Source: Draconibacterium halophilum (GTDB taxonomy: Bacteria > Bacteroidota > Bacteroidia > Bacteroidales > Prolixibacteraceae). From it: a DNA stretch of 64,000 nucleotides. This document shows, in pieces, positions 1 to 8,102 of the stretch. The stretch spans positions 4,505,501 through 4,569,500 of the forward strand of contig NZ_CP048409.1 of the NCBI RefSeq assembly GCF_010448835.1. The letters run 5' to 3'. Both the position numbers and the translations under genes were made by a program. The notes beneath the pieces are model-generated. The model saw only the letters and a program-made list of their open reading frames with translations, was not told the origin of the DNA and did no database searches. Numbering within the stretch: position 1 is the first letter of the stretch; each line of letters begins with the position of its first letter.

Positions 1-1
1 A

Positions 2-697
2 TCGAGATTTCCGGGAAAGCCGCTGGCAAAAATTAAGGACAAACCCATGATTCAGTGGGTTTACGAAAATGCATCAAAAGCACTTCCTTATGTATGCGTT
101 GCTACCGATGACAATCGTATTTTCGATGCAGTAAAATCATTTGGCGGCGAGGTGGTAAAAACACTTCCAACGCACCAAAGCGGCACCGACCGCTGTGCAG
201 AGGCGGCATTAAAAATCGCCCAAAACCGCGACTTCGATATTGTTGTAAACATCCAGGGAGATGAACCTTTTGTAAAACCTGAACAAATAGAACTGCTTAA
301 ATCGTGTTTTGAAAGCGAAACAGAAATTGCAACGCTGGTAAAAAAAGTAGATTCGGAAGATGAACTTTTTAATCCGAACCGCCCTAAAGTGGTGCTCGAC
401 AAAAATGATTTTGCAATGTATTTTAGTCGTTCGCCCATACCATTCTTCCGTGGAGAAGAGAATAAAAAGTGGGTAACAAAACATTCATTCTGGAGCCACA
501 TCGGGATGTATGCTTTTAAAGCAGAAGTGCTACAGGAAATCACCCGGCTTTCGCAAGGAGAACTGGAGCTGGCCGAATCGCTGGAACAATTGCGCTGGCT
601 CGAAAACGGATTCAAAATAAAAACGGCAGAAACAACTTCTGCCACCATCGGGATTGATACACCCGAAGATTTAGAAGCCGCGTTGCAACTGTTTTAA
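2..697 (+). CDS. kdsB: 3-deoxy-manno-octulosonate cytidylyltransferase, 5' end outside window
   Basis: Activates KDO as CMP-KDO for lipopolysaccharide inner-core synthesis in the cytoplasm. The reading frame is open from base 2: the residues before the first internal ATG (position 47) read SRFPGKPLAKIKDKP, the conserved N-terminal CTP-binding stretch of KdsB, so that ATG is not the start and about 10-15 codons lie before the window. Further family motifs are GTDRCAEA, VNIQGDEPF and the C-terminal GIDTPEDLE. The length is normal for KdsB (about 245-255 aa) once the missing start is allowed for. A short dyad (726-747) follows the stop. Identity is firm; only the start is missing. Confidence 0.95.
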   Translation, partial: SRFPGKPLAKIKDKPMIQWVYENASKALPYVCVATDDNRIFDAVKSFGGEVVKTLPTHQSGTDRCAEAALKIAQNRDFDIVVNIQGDEPFVKPEQIELLKSCFESETEIATLVKKVDSEDELFNPNRPKVVLDKNDFAMYFSRSPIPFFRGEENKKWVTKHSFWSHIGMYAFKAEVLQEITRLSQGELELAESLEQLRWLENGFKIKTAETTSATIGIDTPEDLEAALQLF

Positions 698-725
698 TTT
701 TTTCCTGTCGTTAAATTATAAACAG

Positions 726-747
726 GCATGTAATTTGCTGTACATGC
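726..747. promoter_or_regulatory. Dyad symmetry between kdsB and the T9SS mini-protein
   Basis: Arms GCATGTA (726-732) and TACATGC (741-747) form a perfect 7-bp inverted repeat around an 8-nt centre. There is no T-run, so it is not a classic terminator. It could be an operator or a small RNA hairpin; the function is unknown. Confidence 0.35.
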
Positions 748-774
748 ATTAGGAAACAATTAAACAGCACTGCC

Positions 775-1125
775 ATGAAATATATTATACTTCTCTTTCT
801 TACCTTATTTATTGCATCACAGTCTTTTGCGCAAGACCCGGGATTCACTACATTTCAAAATGAAAAAGACACAACAAAAGATGTAAAAGTCTACCCAAAT
901 CCTTGTAAAAATAATAAGGTTACCATCGATTATTCGTCAAAAGACATCAGCGAAATTCGTCTTACAAATATTACTGGCAAACAGGTTTATTTGAAAGAGT
1001 ATGACTTCCCTACTCCAAAAATACAGCTGCAACTTAACGAAATTCCAAACGGTATTTACCTTATTCAAATCACAACAACGGATAATAAACGCACCGTAAA
1101 AAAGCTGATGATATCAAGGAATTAA
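775..1125 (+). CDS. Small secreted protein consisting almost only of a T9SS type A sorting domain
   Basis: Predicted 116 aa. Residues 1-19 are a Sec signal peptide ending at SFA|Q. After only about 15 linker residues the chain enters a Por-secretion C-terminal sorting domain (VKVYPNPC, then LTNITGKQVY, LNEIPNGIYLIQI and a basic end KRTVKKLMISRN). In this family the domain routes cargo through the outer membrane and is cut off by PorU, which is encoded in this same window. There is no room for a normal cargo domain, so the mature product would be a very short peptide or just the domain. It lies 3 nt upstream of the PLD-like gene frame and may be cotranscribed with it. Confidence 0.8.
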   Translation: MKYIILLFLTLFIASQSFAQDPGFTTFQNEKDTTKDVKVYPNPCKNNKVTIDYSSKDISEIRLTNITGKQVYLKEYDFPTPKIQLQLNEIPNGIYLIQITTTDNKRTVKKLMISRN

Positions 1126-1203
1126 TTTTTGAACAATTTTCTTTTTCCCCTGTATTTAACAACAGTATTTAATTACTTTCACGTGAAAATTAAATTGCAA
1201 GTT

Positions 1204-3393
1204 GTGAAAATCTCTACATTCATTTTATTTCTTTTTATAAGCGTTGAGCTGCTGGCTCAAACAAGTATTAACGAGGCACGCCAGGAACCAATCCGGTCGA
1301 GAGTTACTGTATCCGGAATAATAACTAACGGCGCCGAACTTGGCCCCATTAGATATATTCAAGATGATTCCGGGGGAATTGGCATATACGATAATGATAA
1401 TCTATCTGGGATACAACGCGGAGATTCCATTACTGTAACCGGCGAATTATATGATTTTAACAGCCTGCTGGAAATTAGTCCGGTTGCCAGTTTTTCTGTT
1501 CACGCATCGGGACAGCAGCTACCTGCACCACAGGAAATCAGCGTCATAGATATCAGTGAAGATTACGAAGCAGAACTGGTTCGCATCAATAATGTTGAAA
1601 TTGTAAACGCAGGCGGTCAGTTTGCCGGCAACGAAAACTACTCGTTTACCGACGGTAATGAAACCGCAGAATTACGGATTAACGCAAGCAGCCCGCTTGT
1701 TGGGCAGGCTATCCCAACCGGCACATTCGACCTGGTTTCCATTTGCTCGCAGTATTACTCTACGTATCAACTCCTTCCGCGCGATGCCGACGATTTTATT
1801 TTCGATACCAACATCCAGCTTACCACAGCACTTGAAGCTGTTGAAACCACAACAAGCTCGATTACCGTTGAATGGAACACCGATGTGGATGGCAGTTCTG
1901 AAATCCGCTACGGATCAATCATGGAGGAATCAGCCTTAACAGCTTATGCAAGTGGCCAGTCAGCGGTTAGTTCAGATGAATATACCCACCAGGCAAAGGT
2001 TACAGGGTTGGAAAGTTCGGAGATCGTTTATATCCAGGCTTTTTCGGTTAACGAAGGCGATACCGCATTTTCTGCCATCGGTGCCTTTGTAAGCAATTCA
2101 AATTCTTCGGGAGATATAAAAGTTTACTTCAATACCGAAATTGATGAAACATATGCCGAGACAACCGTTGCCCCCAACATTGACGATTTTATGGCCGACA
2201 CACTGGCTGCCTACATTAGCAGGGCTAATGAATCAATCGATTTTTGTATTTACAACATCAACAATTCAAAAATATCGGATGCACTGAATGCCGCTTACGA
2301 CCGCGGCGTTACAATTCGTTTTATCACTTGCGAATCTACCAGCCATGCTAGTGTTTACGATTTAAATGATAATATCCCTGTGTTGGAACGACCGGAACTA
2401 AATGAAGGTGGAATAATGCACAACAAATTTATCGTCTTCGATGCAAATTCTGCAAACGCCAACGCGGCCTGGGTTTGGTCTGGATCGACAAACCTTACGC
2501 CAGATCAGCTAACACACGACAGCAACAATATGATCTTTATTCAAGACCAGTCGCTGGCAAAAGTTTACCAGGTAGAATTTGAAGAAATGTGGGGAAGCAA
2601 CACCATGCAGCCGGATGCTGAAAATGCAAAATTCGGAGCGGATAAAATTAAGAATACACCACACCAGCTACTGATTGGAGGCAAACTTGTTTCCTGCTAT
2701 TTCAGTCCATCCGACAATACAAATCAGCAACTAATAAACTCAATAAACACAGCCGACTTTGGGTTGGATATTGAAACGATGTTGATGACTCGATCTGATT
2801 TAGCCAATGCAATAATCGATGCGTACAACCGTGGTGTTAATGTTAATGTTTTAATGGAGGAAGAAAATGAATATACTCCTTCGTTTCTGGGAAGCACGCT
2901 GCCCGACAATAAATATGTTCTTGATGATGCCGCTGGCATGTTGCACCACAAAGTTGCACTAATTGATGCCAACAATGCTGATTCTGATCCGCAGGTTATA
3001 ACCGGCAGCCACAACTGGAGTAATTCGGCCAATGACCGAAACGATGAAAATACACTGATTGTTCACGATGCTGATATTGCCAACCAATATTACCAGCAGT
3101 TTGCATACCGGTTCCAACTAAACAATGGTAGCCTGGTTTTATCCACTAAAATAATACAATCAACTTCGATTAAGGTATATCCCAACCCAACCAAAGGAAG
3201 ATTGGCAATAAATGCAGACAGAGCCATTGCCAGAATTTCAATTTTCAACAGCACCGGTTCAAAAATTGCCGAATTACTTCCAAATGAAAATACTGCAGAA
3301 TTTAATCTGCCAAGTAATTCATCCGGTCTTTTTCTGCTTAAAGTGGAATTAAACAACGGTGATTATAACACCTATAAAATCTTGAAAAAATAA
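1204..3393 (+). CDS. T9SS-secreted phospholipase D-like protein with OB-fold-like and fibronectin III-like regions
   Basis: The frame is open from 1129, but I place the start at the GTG at 1204 because it gives a clean signal peptide (MKISTFILFLFISVELLAQ). GTG 1183 and TTG 1129 are in-frame alternatives. The domain order (numbered from codon 1129) is an OB-fold-like region (about 55-200) with VTVSGIITNG and IQDDSGGIGIYD, an Fn3-like region (about 235-320), a PLD core, and a T9SS type A sorting domain (about 683-754, IKVYPNPTKG). Two HKD motifs are present: HNKFIVFD at about residue 431 followed by GSTNL, and HHKVALID at about residue 606 followed by GSHNW. This double-HKD layout is typical of PLD-superfamily nucleases and phospholipases. 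The product is probably exported or surface-attached and hydrolyses nucleic acid or phospholipid; the substrate cannot be told from sequence. Confidence 0.82.
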   Translation: MKISTFILFLFISVELLAQTSINEARQEPIRSRVTVSGIITNGAELGPIRYIQDDSGGIGIYDNDNLSGIQRGDSITVTGELYDFNSLLEISPVASFSVHASGQQLPAPQEISVIDISEDYEAELVRINNVEIVNAGGQFAGNENYSFTDGNETAELRINASSPLVGQAIPTGTFDLVSICSQYYSTYQLLPRDADDFIFDTNIQLTTALEAVETTTSSITVEWNTDVDGSSEIRYGSIMEESALTAYASGQSAVSSDEYTHQAKVTGLESSEIVYIQAFSVNEGDTAFSAIGAFVSNSNSSGDIKVYFNTEIDETYAETTVAPNIDDFMADTLAAYISRANESIDFCIYNINNSKISDALNAAYDRGVTIRFITCESTSHASVYDLNDNIPVLERPELNEGGIMHNKFIVFDANSANANAAWVWSGSTNLTPDQLTHDSNNMIFIQDQSLAKVYQVEFEEMWGSNTMQPDAENAKFGADKIKNTPHQLLIGGKLVSCYFSPSDNTNQQLINSINTADFGLDIETMLMTRSDLANAIIDAYNRGVNVNVLMEEENEYTPSFLGSTLPDNKYVLDDAAGMLHHKVALIDANNADSDPQVITGSHNWSNSANDRNDENTLIVHDADIANQYYQQFAYRFQLNNGSLVLSTKIIQSTSIKVYPNPTKGRLAINADRAIARISIFNSTGSKIAELLPNENTAEFNLPSNSSGLFLLKVELNNGDYNTYKILKK

Positions 3394-3418
3394 TAAAAAA
3401 GGCTGTTTTTTTATCTAT

Positions 3419-3695
3419 TCACCGAATCGTTTTTTTTGCATCTTCAAGTATTGCAACTGTTGTCGTAACTCCACAAGATGCGCAACCTTCTTCCCGCACT
3501 GCCAATAAGCCATCGAGCGTGTGAACACCTCCCGCAGCTTTTAATTTCACGTTTGACCCGTTGTTTTGGCGCATTAGTTTCAAGATCTCGATGGTTGCTC
3601 CAACGTAGGAATACCGCCATCAGCTCCTTCCCGTCCTAAATCATGGTCAGCCATGGTGTATGAAGTATCGAATGATCAATCATTTTTGCAAGCTA
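3419..3695 (-). pseudogene. Decayed deoxyribose-phosphate aldolase (DeoC) remnant with internal deletion
   Basis: Reading the minus strand, 3690-3692 downward encodes LAKMIDHSILHT, the DeoC N-terminus, immediately preceded by an in-frame TAG (3693-3695). A further scrap reading TMADHDLG follows in another frame. From about 3616 down to the TGA at 3419-3421 one frame encodes RYSYVGATIEILKLMRQ, VKLKAAGGVHTLDGLL and TTTVAILEDAKKTI. This matches the DeoC C-terminal third, including the Schiff-base-lysine strand KAAGG and the phosphate-binding end. Roughly 130-150 central residues are missing, and there are at least two frame changes plus stops. The reading is based on remembered DeoC family motifs; a protein search would settle it. 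Confidence 0.72.
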
Positions 3696-3834
3696 TTGAA
3701 CACAAGCTATCTTAATTAGTTTTAGTCATAGTGTAAATCAACAAAATCTGCATGATTATTCTTGACGCATGCTTAAAAGAGAACTTTTTCTCAAATAATA
3801 AGTATTAAAAAGGAAAGACTAAAAATTAATAACT

Positions 3835-4842
3835 ATGACCAACAGGAGATCATTTTTAAAATCGCTTGCAGGAGCTACTGCAGGAATTAGCCTGGCATCA
3901 GGGACCATGGCAACCGAACAAGAAACGGGTGACAGATTAGGTGAGGTGCTGCCAAAAAGAAAACTAGGAAGAACCGGTGAGCAAGTTACCATGCTTGGCA
4001 CAGGCGGCTACCACATTGGATGGACCACCGAACGAGATGCACAAGAAGTAATAGAAGCATCACTTGAAGGCGGTGTTCGATTCTTCGACACAGCAGAAAG
4101 TTATTCCAGCGGAACAAGCGAAGAGCGTTATGGGAAATTCCTTACGCCAAAATACCGCGACCTGATTTTCCTGATGACAAAATCAACAGGACGCGATGCA
4201 AAAGCAGTACAAGAACACCTGGAGGGTTCGTTGCGAAGACTAAAAGTTGACCAGATTGACCTTTACCAGGTTCACGCTATACAAACCCCCGAAGATGTAG
4301 ACAACAGAATTAACAATGGTGTTTTGGATGTGCTTTTAAAAGCCAAACAAGATGGGAAAATTAAATACCTGGGATTTACGGGCCATCAAAATCCTTTTGC
4401 CCACACACAAATGCTCGAACAAACTAAAACAAGTGATATTTTCGACGCATTACTAATGCCGGTAAACCTGCTTGATGCATCTTATTTTAGTTTTATTGAG
4501 AACGTTATGCCAAAGGCTTTGGACCGCAACATGGGAGTTTTAGCTATGAAATCGCTGGCTGACGGAAGATTCTTTTCAACAAAGAAAGAAGCGAACTGGA
4601 CATCTGAAGACCCTGTAATTCCGAACTATGTAAGCATAAAAGAAGCCATGCACTTTGTTTGGTCGCTACCGGTTTCGGTATTGATATCGGGTAACGAGAA
4701 CGCAACATACATGCGTGAAAAGATAGCGCTGGCGCGTTCGTTTGCAAAATTATCGGAAGCAGAAAAACAAAACCTTATCGACAAAGTAAAACCTCTTGCG
4801 CTATCCGGAGAAATTGAATATTTTAAGCAAAAAGAGGTATGA
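3835..4842 (+). CDS. Tat-exported aldo/keto reductase
   Basis: Predicted 335 aa. The N-terminus MTNRRSFLKSLAGATAGISLA carries the twin-arginine motif RRSFLK followed by a weakly hydrophobic stretch, so the folded protein is probably exported by Tat. The AKR barrel starts at KLGRTGEQVTMLGTGG. The catalytic tetrad is present: D85 and Y90 (FFDTAESY), K116 (LMTKS) and H147 (YQVHA). AKRs reduce aldehydes or ketones, or oxidise sugars, with NADP(H). Export as a folded, possibly cofactor-loaded enzyme resembles the many Tat-dependent sugar oxidoreductases of Bacteroidota. The substrate is unknown. The gene stands alone between the deoC remnant and a hairpin at 4849-4875. Confidence 0.85.
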   Translation: MTNRRSFLKSLAGATAGISLASGTMATEQETGDRLGEVLPKRKLGRTGEQVTMLGTGGYHIGWTTERDAQEVIEASLEGGVRFFDTAESYSSGTSEERYGKFLTPKYRDLIFLMTKSTGRDAKAVQEHLEGSLRRLKVDQIDLYQVHAIQTPEDVDNRINNGVLDVLLKAKQDGKIKYLGFTGHQNPFAHTQMLEQTKTSDIFDALLMPVNLLDASYFSFIENVMPKALDRNMGVLAMKSLADGRFFSTKKEANWTSEDPVIPNYVSIKEAMHFVWSLPVSVLISGNENATYMREKIALARSFAKLSEAEKQNLIDKVKPLALSGEIEYFKQKEV

Positions 4843-4848
4843 AAGAAA

Positions 4849-4875
4849 AATCCCGGCGCCTCTGCTGCCGGGATT
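4849..4875. terminator. Perfect 9-bp hairpin after the aldo/keto reductase gene
   Basis: AATCCCGGC (4849-4857) and GCCGGGATT (4867-4875) form a GC-rich 9-bp stem with a 9-nt loop. The A-rich tract lies on the left, so the U-run would follow on the minus-strand transcript; on the plus strand the hairpin lacks a U-run. It is probably a terminator or transcript-stabilising hairpin. Confidence 0.55.
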
Positions 4876-5403
4876 CAAACTAAACCTAACTAAACCAAAC
4901 TTATGAAAAAACAGCAAATTGCTGTGAAGTATTTTGTTTCTAATCTGTTTTCTGAATGCTTAAAAAAGCATTCAGTTTAATTGTTTTCAAGACAACAAAT
5001 AAATTACAAATACTATGCCAAAAGTTAATTCCTGGAAGATAAACCAGAGTTAATCGCGCTGATTTAAATGCATGCTTAAAATATAGCTTCCTGTGTAGCG
5101 AAACGTCACTGTTTCTGACGGAACCTTGATAATAACTTTTGAAGATATCGAAGGAGGAGTATTATTAAACAGCAATTTGCGCAACAGTTAAAAAACCTCT
5201 TCGCATCATTCGTCCTGAGACAAATCTGTCCCACTTTTCCCATAGCTAATTTTGAATAATATAAACACCCTGAATGTTGCCAGACTCTGCAAAAGAGCAT
5301 GGATTGACGCCTACTCTGCCGTCTATTCATTTATTACCAAATTTATCTTTCAAATTAAATCACCAGCATCAGTAACACCCTTAATTTATATCAAAAATTA
5401 GAA
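4876..5403. other. Gene-poor 530-bp stretch with possible gene remnants
   Basis: No intact gene is seen. A 25-codon open frame (4903-4980, MKKQQIAVKYFVSNLF and onward) starts just after a CTAAACCAAACTT stretch. It resembles the first residues of Bacteroidota TonB-dependent receptors, but stops within a hairpin (GAATGCTT 4954-4961 / AAGCATTC 4966-4973). Further on, at about 5109-5192, a plus-strand frame reads VTVSDGTLIITFEDIEGG and ends in TAA, which looks like the last strand of a malectin-like or carbohydrate-binding domain. These may be scraps of a lost polysaccharide-utilisation locus; both assignments are weak. Confidence 0.3.
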
Positions 5404-5411
5404 TATCTTTG
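5404..5411 (+). promoter_or_regulatory. Bacteroidota -7 promoter box for lepA
   Basis: TATCTTTG matches the Bacteroidota -7 consensus TAnnTTTG exactly and is followed by C, as is usual. It lies 49 nt before the lepA ATG. No clear -33 TTG is present at the expected distance. Confidence 0.65.
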
Positions 5412-5460
5412 CGCAAAATAGAAGGAACCATTTAAGTGAATGGTTGTTAAGAGGTAGTAA

Positions 5461-7248
5461 ATGGAGAAAATTAGAAACTTTTGCATCATAGCACACATCG
5501 ATCACGGAAAGAGTACATTGGCTGACCGCCTTTTGGAACATACCCATACGGTTACCGAACGTGAAATGCACGATCAGGTACTCGATAGTATGGATCTGGA
5601 ACAGGAGCGAGGAATTACCATAAAAAGCCACGCTATTCAGATGGATTACGTGCACGAGGGCGAGCCATATAAATTAAATTTGATCGATACTCCGGGACAC
5701 GTGGATTTTTCGTACGAGGTTTCGAGATCGATTGCCGCTTGCGAAGGCGCTTTGTTGATTATCGATTCAACACAGGGAATTCAGGCACAAACCATCTCGA
5801 ACTTATACCTGGCCATTGAACACGACCTGGAAATTATTCCTGTACTTAATAAAATGGATCTACCCAACGCCATGCCCGAAGTTGTAGAGGATCAAATTAT
5901 CGATTTGATTGGTTGCAAGCGGGAAGATATTATTCGGGCCAGCGGAAAAACAGGCGAAGGAATTCAGGACATTCTGGATCATATTATTTATAAGATACCA
6001 CATCCGAAAGGCGATGCGAAAGCACCATTACAGGCATTAATCTTTGATTCGGTTTTTAACTCGTTTCGTGGAATTATTGCTTATTTTAAAATTCAGAATG
6101 GTGAGATTCGGAAAAAAGACCTGGTGAAATTTGTGGCCACCGGGAAACAATACAATGCCGACGAAGTAGGTGTGTTAAAACTCAGCATGCAACCACGCGA
6201 TGTACTGGGCCCAGGTGCGGTTGGGTACATAATTTCGGGAATTAAAACAGCCAAAGAGGTTAAAGTTGGTGACACTATTACCCATGTGGCAAACCCCTGC
6301 GATAAAGCCATTGAAGGTTTTGAGGAAGTTAAACCGATGGTTTTTGCCGGCGTTTACCCAATTGACGCTGATGATTACGAAGACCTACGCAATGCAATGG
6401 ACAAATTGCAGCTAAACGATGCATCCTTAACATTTGAGCCGGAAGCTTCGGCAGCGCTTGGATTTGGATTTCGCTGCGGTTTCTTGGGCTTATTGCACAT
6501 GGAAATTATTCAGGAACGATTGGAACGCGAGTTCGATATGAACGTTATTACAACGGTACCCAACGTTTCGTACCTGGCACACCTTACCGACGGAAGCGAT
6601 TTGACCGTTTACAATCCTTCGGGAATGCCGGCTTCTACAACGGTTGAAGAAATAGAAGAACCATACATCAGGGCAAATATTATTACGGCATCGGAATTTA
6701 TCGGGCCGGTAATGACATTGTGTCTCGACAAACGTGGCGAACTGATCAGCCAGAATTACCTGACAGCCGAGCGCGCCGAACTTGTTTTCAACCTTCCTTT
6801 AGGTGAAATCGTATTCGACTTTTACGACAAACTAAAAAGTATATCAAAAGGTTATGCTTCTTTTGATTACCACATGAGTGGTTACAAACCAGCCAAACTT
6901 GTGCGATTAGATATATTGTTGAACGGAGAAATGGTTGATGCATTGTCGACATTAATTCACTTCGATAATGCTTATACGTTTGGACGCCGGATGTGCGAAA
7001 AGCTGAAAGAGCTGATTCCGAGACAACAGTTCGACATCGCCATTCAGGCAGCTATAGGTGCAAAAATTATTGCCCGCGAAACTGTTAAAGCTGTACGAAA
7101 AGATGTAACAGCAAAATGTTATGGTGGCGATATCACGCGCAAACGAAAACTGTTGGAGAAGCAGAAAAAAGGAAAGAAACGAATGAAACAAGTGGGTAAT
7201 GTTGAAGTACCTCAAAAAGCTTTCCTTGCCGTACTGAAACTGGATTAA
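5461..7248 (+). CDS. lepA: Elongation factor 4 (LepA) GTPase
   Basis: Predicted 595 aa, the normal length for LepA. It is a ribosome-associated translational GTPase that acts on stalled or mistranslocated ribosomes and in 30S biogenesis. GTPase motifs are AHIDHGKST (G1), the switch II motif DTPGH, and NKMD (G4). Domain II, the EF-G III and V-like domains, and the LepA-specific C-terminal domain follow, ending in the basic segment RKRKLLEKQKKGKKRMKQ that contacts the tRNA/A-site region. The start MEKIRNFCIIAHIDHGK fits the family. The gene is monocistronic: its own promoter box is at 5404 and a strong terminator follows at 7264. Confidence 0.97.
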   Translation: MEKIRNFCIIAHIDHGKSTLADRLLEHTHTVTEREMHDQVLDSMDLEQERGITIKSHAIQMDYVHEGEPYKLNLIDTPGHVDFSYEVSRSIAACEGALLIIDSTQGIQAQTISNLYLAIEHDLEIIPVLNKMDLPNAMPEVVEDQIIDLIGCKREDIIRASGKTGEGIQDILDHIIYKIPHPKGDAKAPLQALIFDSVFNSFRGIIAYFKIQNGEIRKKDLVKFVATGKQYNADEVGVLKLSMQPRDVLGPGAVGYIISGIKTAKEVKVGDTITHVANPCDKAIEGFEEVKPMVFAGVYPIDADDYEDLRNAMDKLQLNDASLTFEPEASAALGFGFRCGFLGLLHMEIIQERLEREFDMNVITTVPNVSYLAHLTDGSDLTVYNPSGMPASTTVEEIEEPYIRANIITASEFIGPVMTLCLDKRGELISQNYLTAERAELVFNLPLGEIVFDFYDKLKSISKGYASFDYHMSGYKPAKLVRLDILLNGEMVDALSTLIHFDNAYTFGRRMCEKLKELIPRQQFDIAIQAAIGAKIIARETVKAVRKDVTAKCYGGDITRKRKLLEKQKKGKKRMKQVGNVEVPQKAFLAVLKLD

Positions 7249-7263
7249 AGCAAATCAAAATCA

Positions 7264-7298
7264 TAAAAAAAGCCTGATAAAATTATCAGGCTTTTTTT
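7264..7298. terminator. Bidirectional rho-independent terminator after lepA
   Basis: AGCCTGATAA (7271-7280) and TTATCAGGCT (7283-7292) make a perfect 10-bp stem with a 2-nt spacer, flanked by A6 on the left and T6 on the right. It can also serve the minus-strand rprXY transcript that runs toward it. Confidence 0.9.
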
Positions 7299-7410
7299 AT
7301 GCTATTTCATACGTAAATATTTTGTTTGTTTTTAGCGGTATAGTAAGTAACTCGCATACGTTTTAATCATCCTATTGGGTATGAATATTTTATATGCTCG
7401 TTTCGTTTTA

Positions 7411-8100
7411 TCAAACAATCAGTTTATAACCTTTACCGTGTACATTTATAATTTCCACTGTAGGTTCTTCTTTTAAGTGCTTGCGTAATTTGGTAATATA
7501 AACATCCATACTACGTGCATTAAAATAATTATCATCTATCCAAATCGACTTTAAGGCGTAATTTCTTTCCAGCACTTTGTTTGCATTCTGGCAAAGCAAC
7601 TTCAACAGATCCGATTCTTTTGTCGTTAGTTTTACCGTATTTTCGCCTTCAGTAAGCGTCTGCTTTCTGGTATCGAAAGTAAATTTTCCTAGCGTAAAAA
7701 CCTGCTGAGCGCTGGCTTGTCCTTCTTGCGAAGTACGACGCAAAATCGCCTCCAAACGCATAATCAGTTCTTCCATACTAAAAGGCTTCGTAATATAATC
7801 GTCGGCCCCCAGCTGAAAACCTTCGAGTACATCGTCTTTCATGTTTTTCGCTGTCAAGAAGATAATCGGAATGTCGGCATTTATAATGCGTATATCTTTT
7901 GCCAGTGTAAATCCATCTTTTTTGGGCATCATCACATCCAAAACACAAATGTCAAAATGCTCTTTCATAAAACCTTTGTAAGCCGCTTCACCATCGGGGT
8001 AAAGTTCTGCATCGTACCCTTTTGCAACTAAATATTCTTTTAGCAACAAGCCTAAATTCTCGTCGTCTTCTGCCAGTAATAATTTTGTTTTTTGTTCCAT
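7411..8100 (-). CDS. rprY: OmpR-family response regulator, RprY type
   Basis: Predicted 229 aa. The N-terminal receiver has the acidic pocket EDD (11-13), phospho-acceptor D55 in VLDVMMP, the T/S of FLTAK, and the K of TKPF. The C-terminal winged helix (about 130-229) has the OmpR motifs LTTKESDLLKLL and MDVYITKLRKHLKE. The sequence closely follows RprY, the regulator first described in Bacteroides fragilis with its kinase RprX. Both genes occur here 2 bp apart, as expected of one transcript. It controls transcription of unknown targets. Confidence 0.85.
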   Translation of the reverse strand: MEQKTKLLLAEDDENLGLLLKEYLVAKGYDAELYPDGEAAYKGFMKEHFDICVLDVMMPKKDGFTLAKDIRIINADIPIIFLTAKNMKDDVLEGFQLGADDYITKPFSMEELIMRLEAILRRTSQEGQASAQQVFTLGKFTFDTRKQTLTEGENTVKLTTKESDLLKLLCQNANKVLERNYALKSIWIDDNYFNARSMDVYITKLRKHLKEEPTVEIINVHGKGYKLIV

Positions 8101-8102
8101 GT

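Noticed and set aside
88..648. 186-aa minus-strand frame opposite kdsB
   Set aside because: The plus strand carries clear kdsB motifs throughout; the antisense frame has none.
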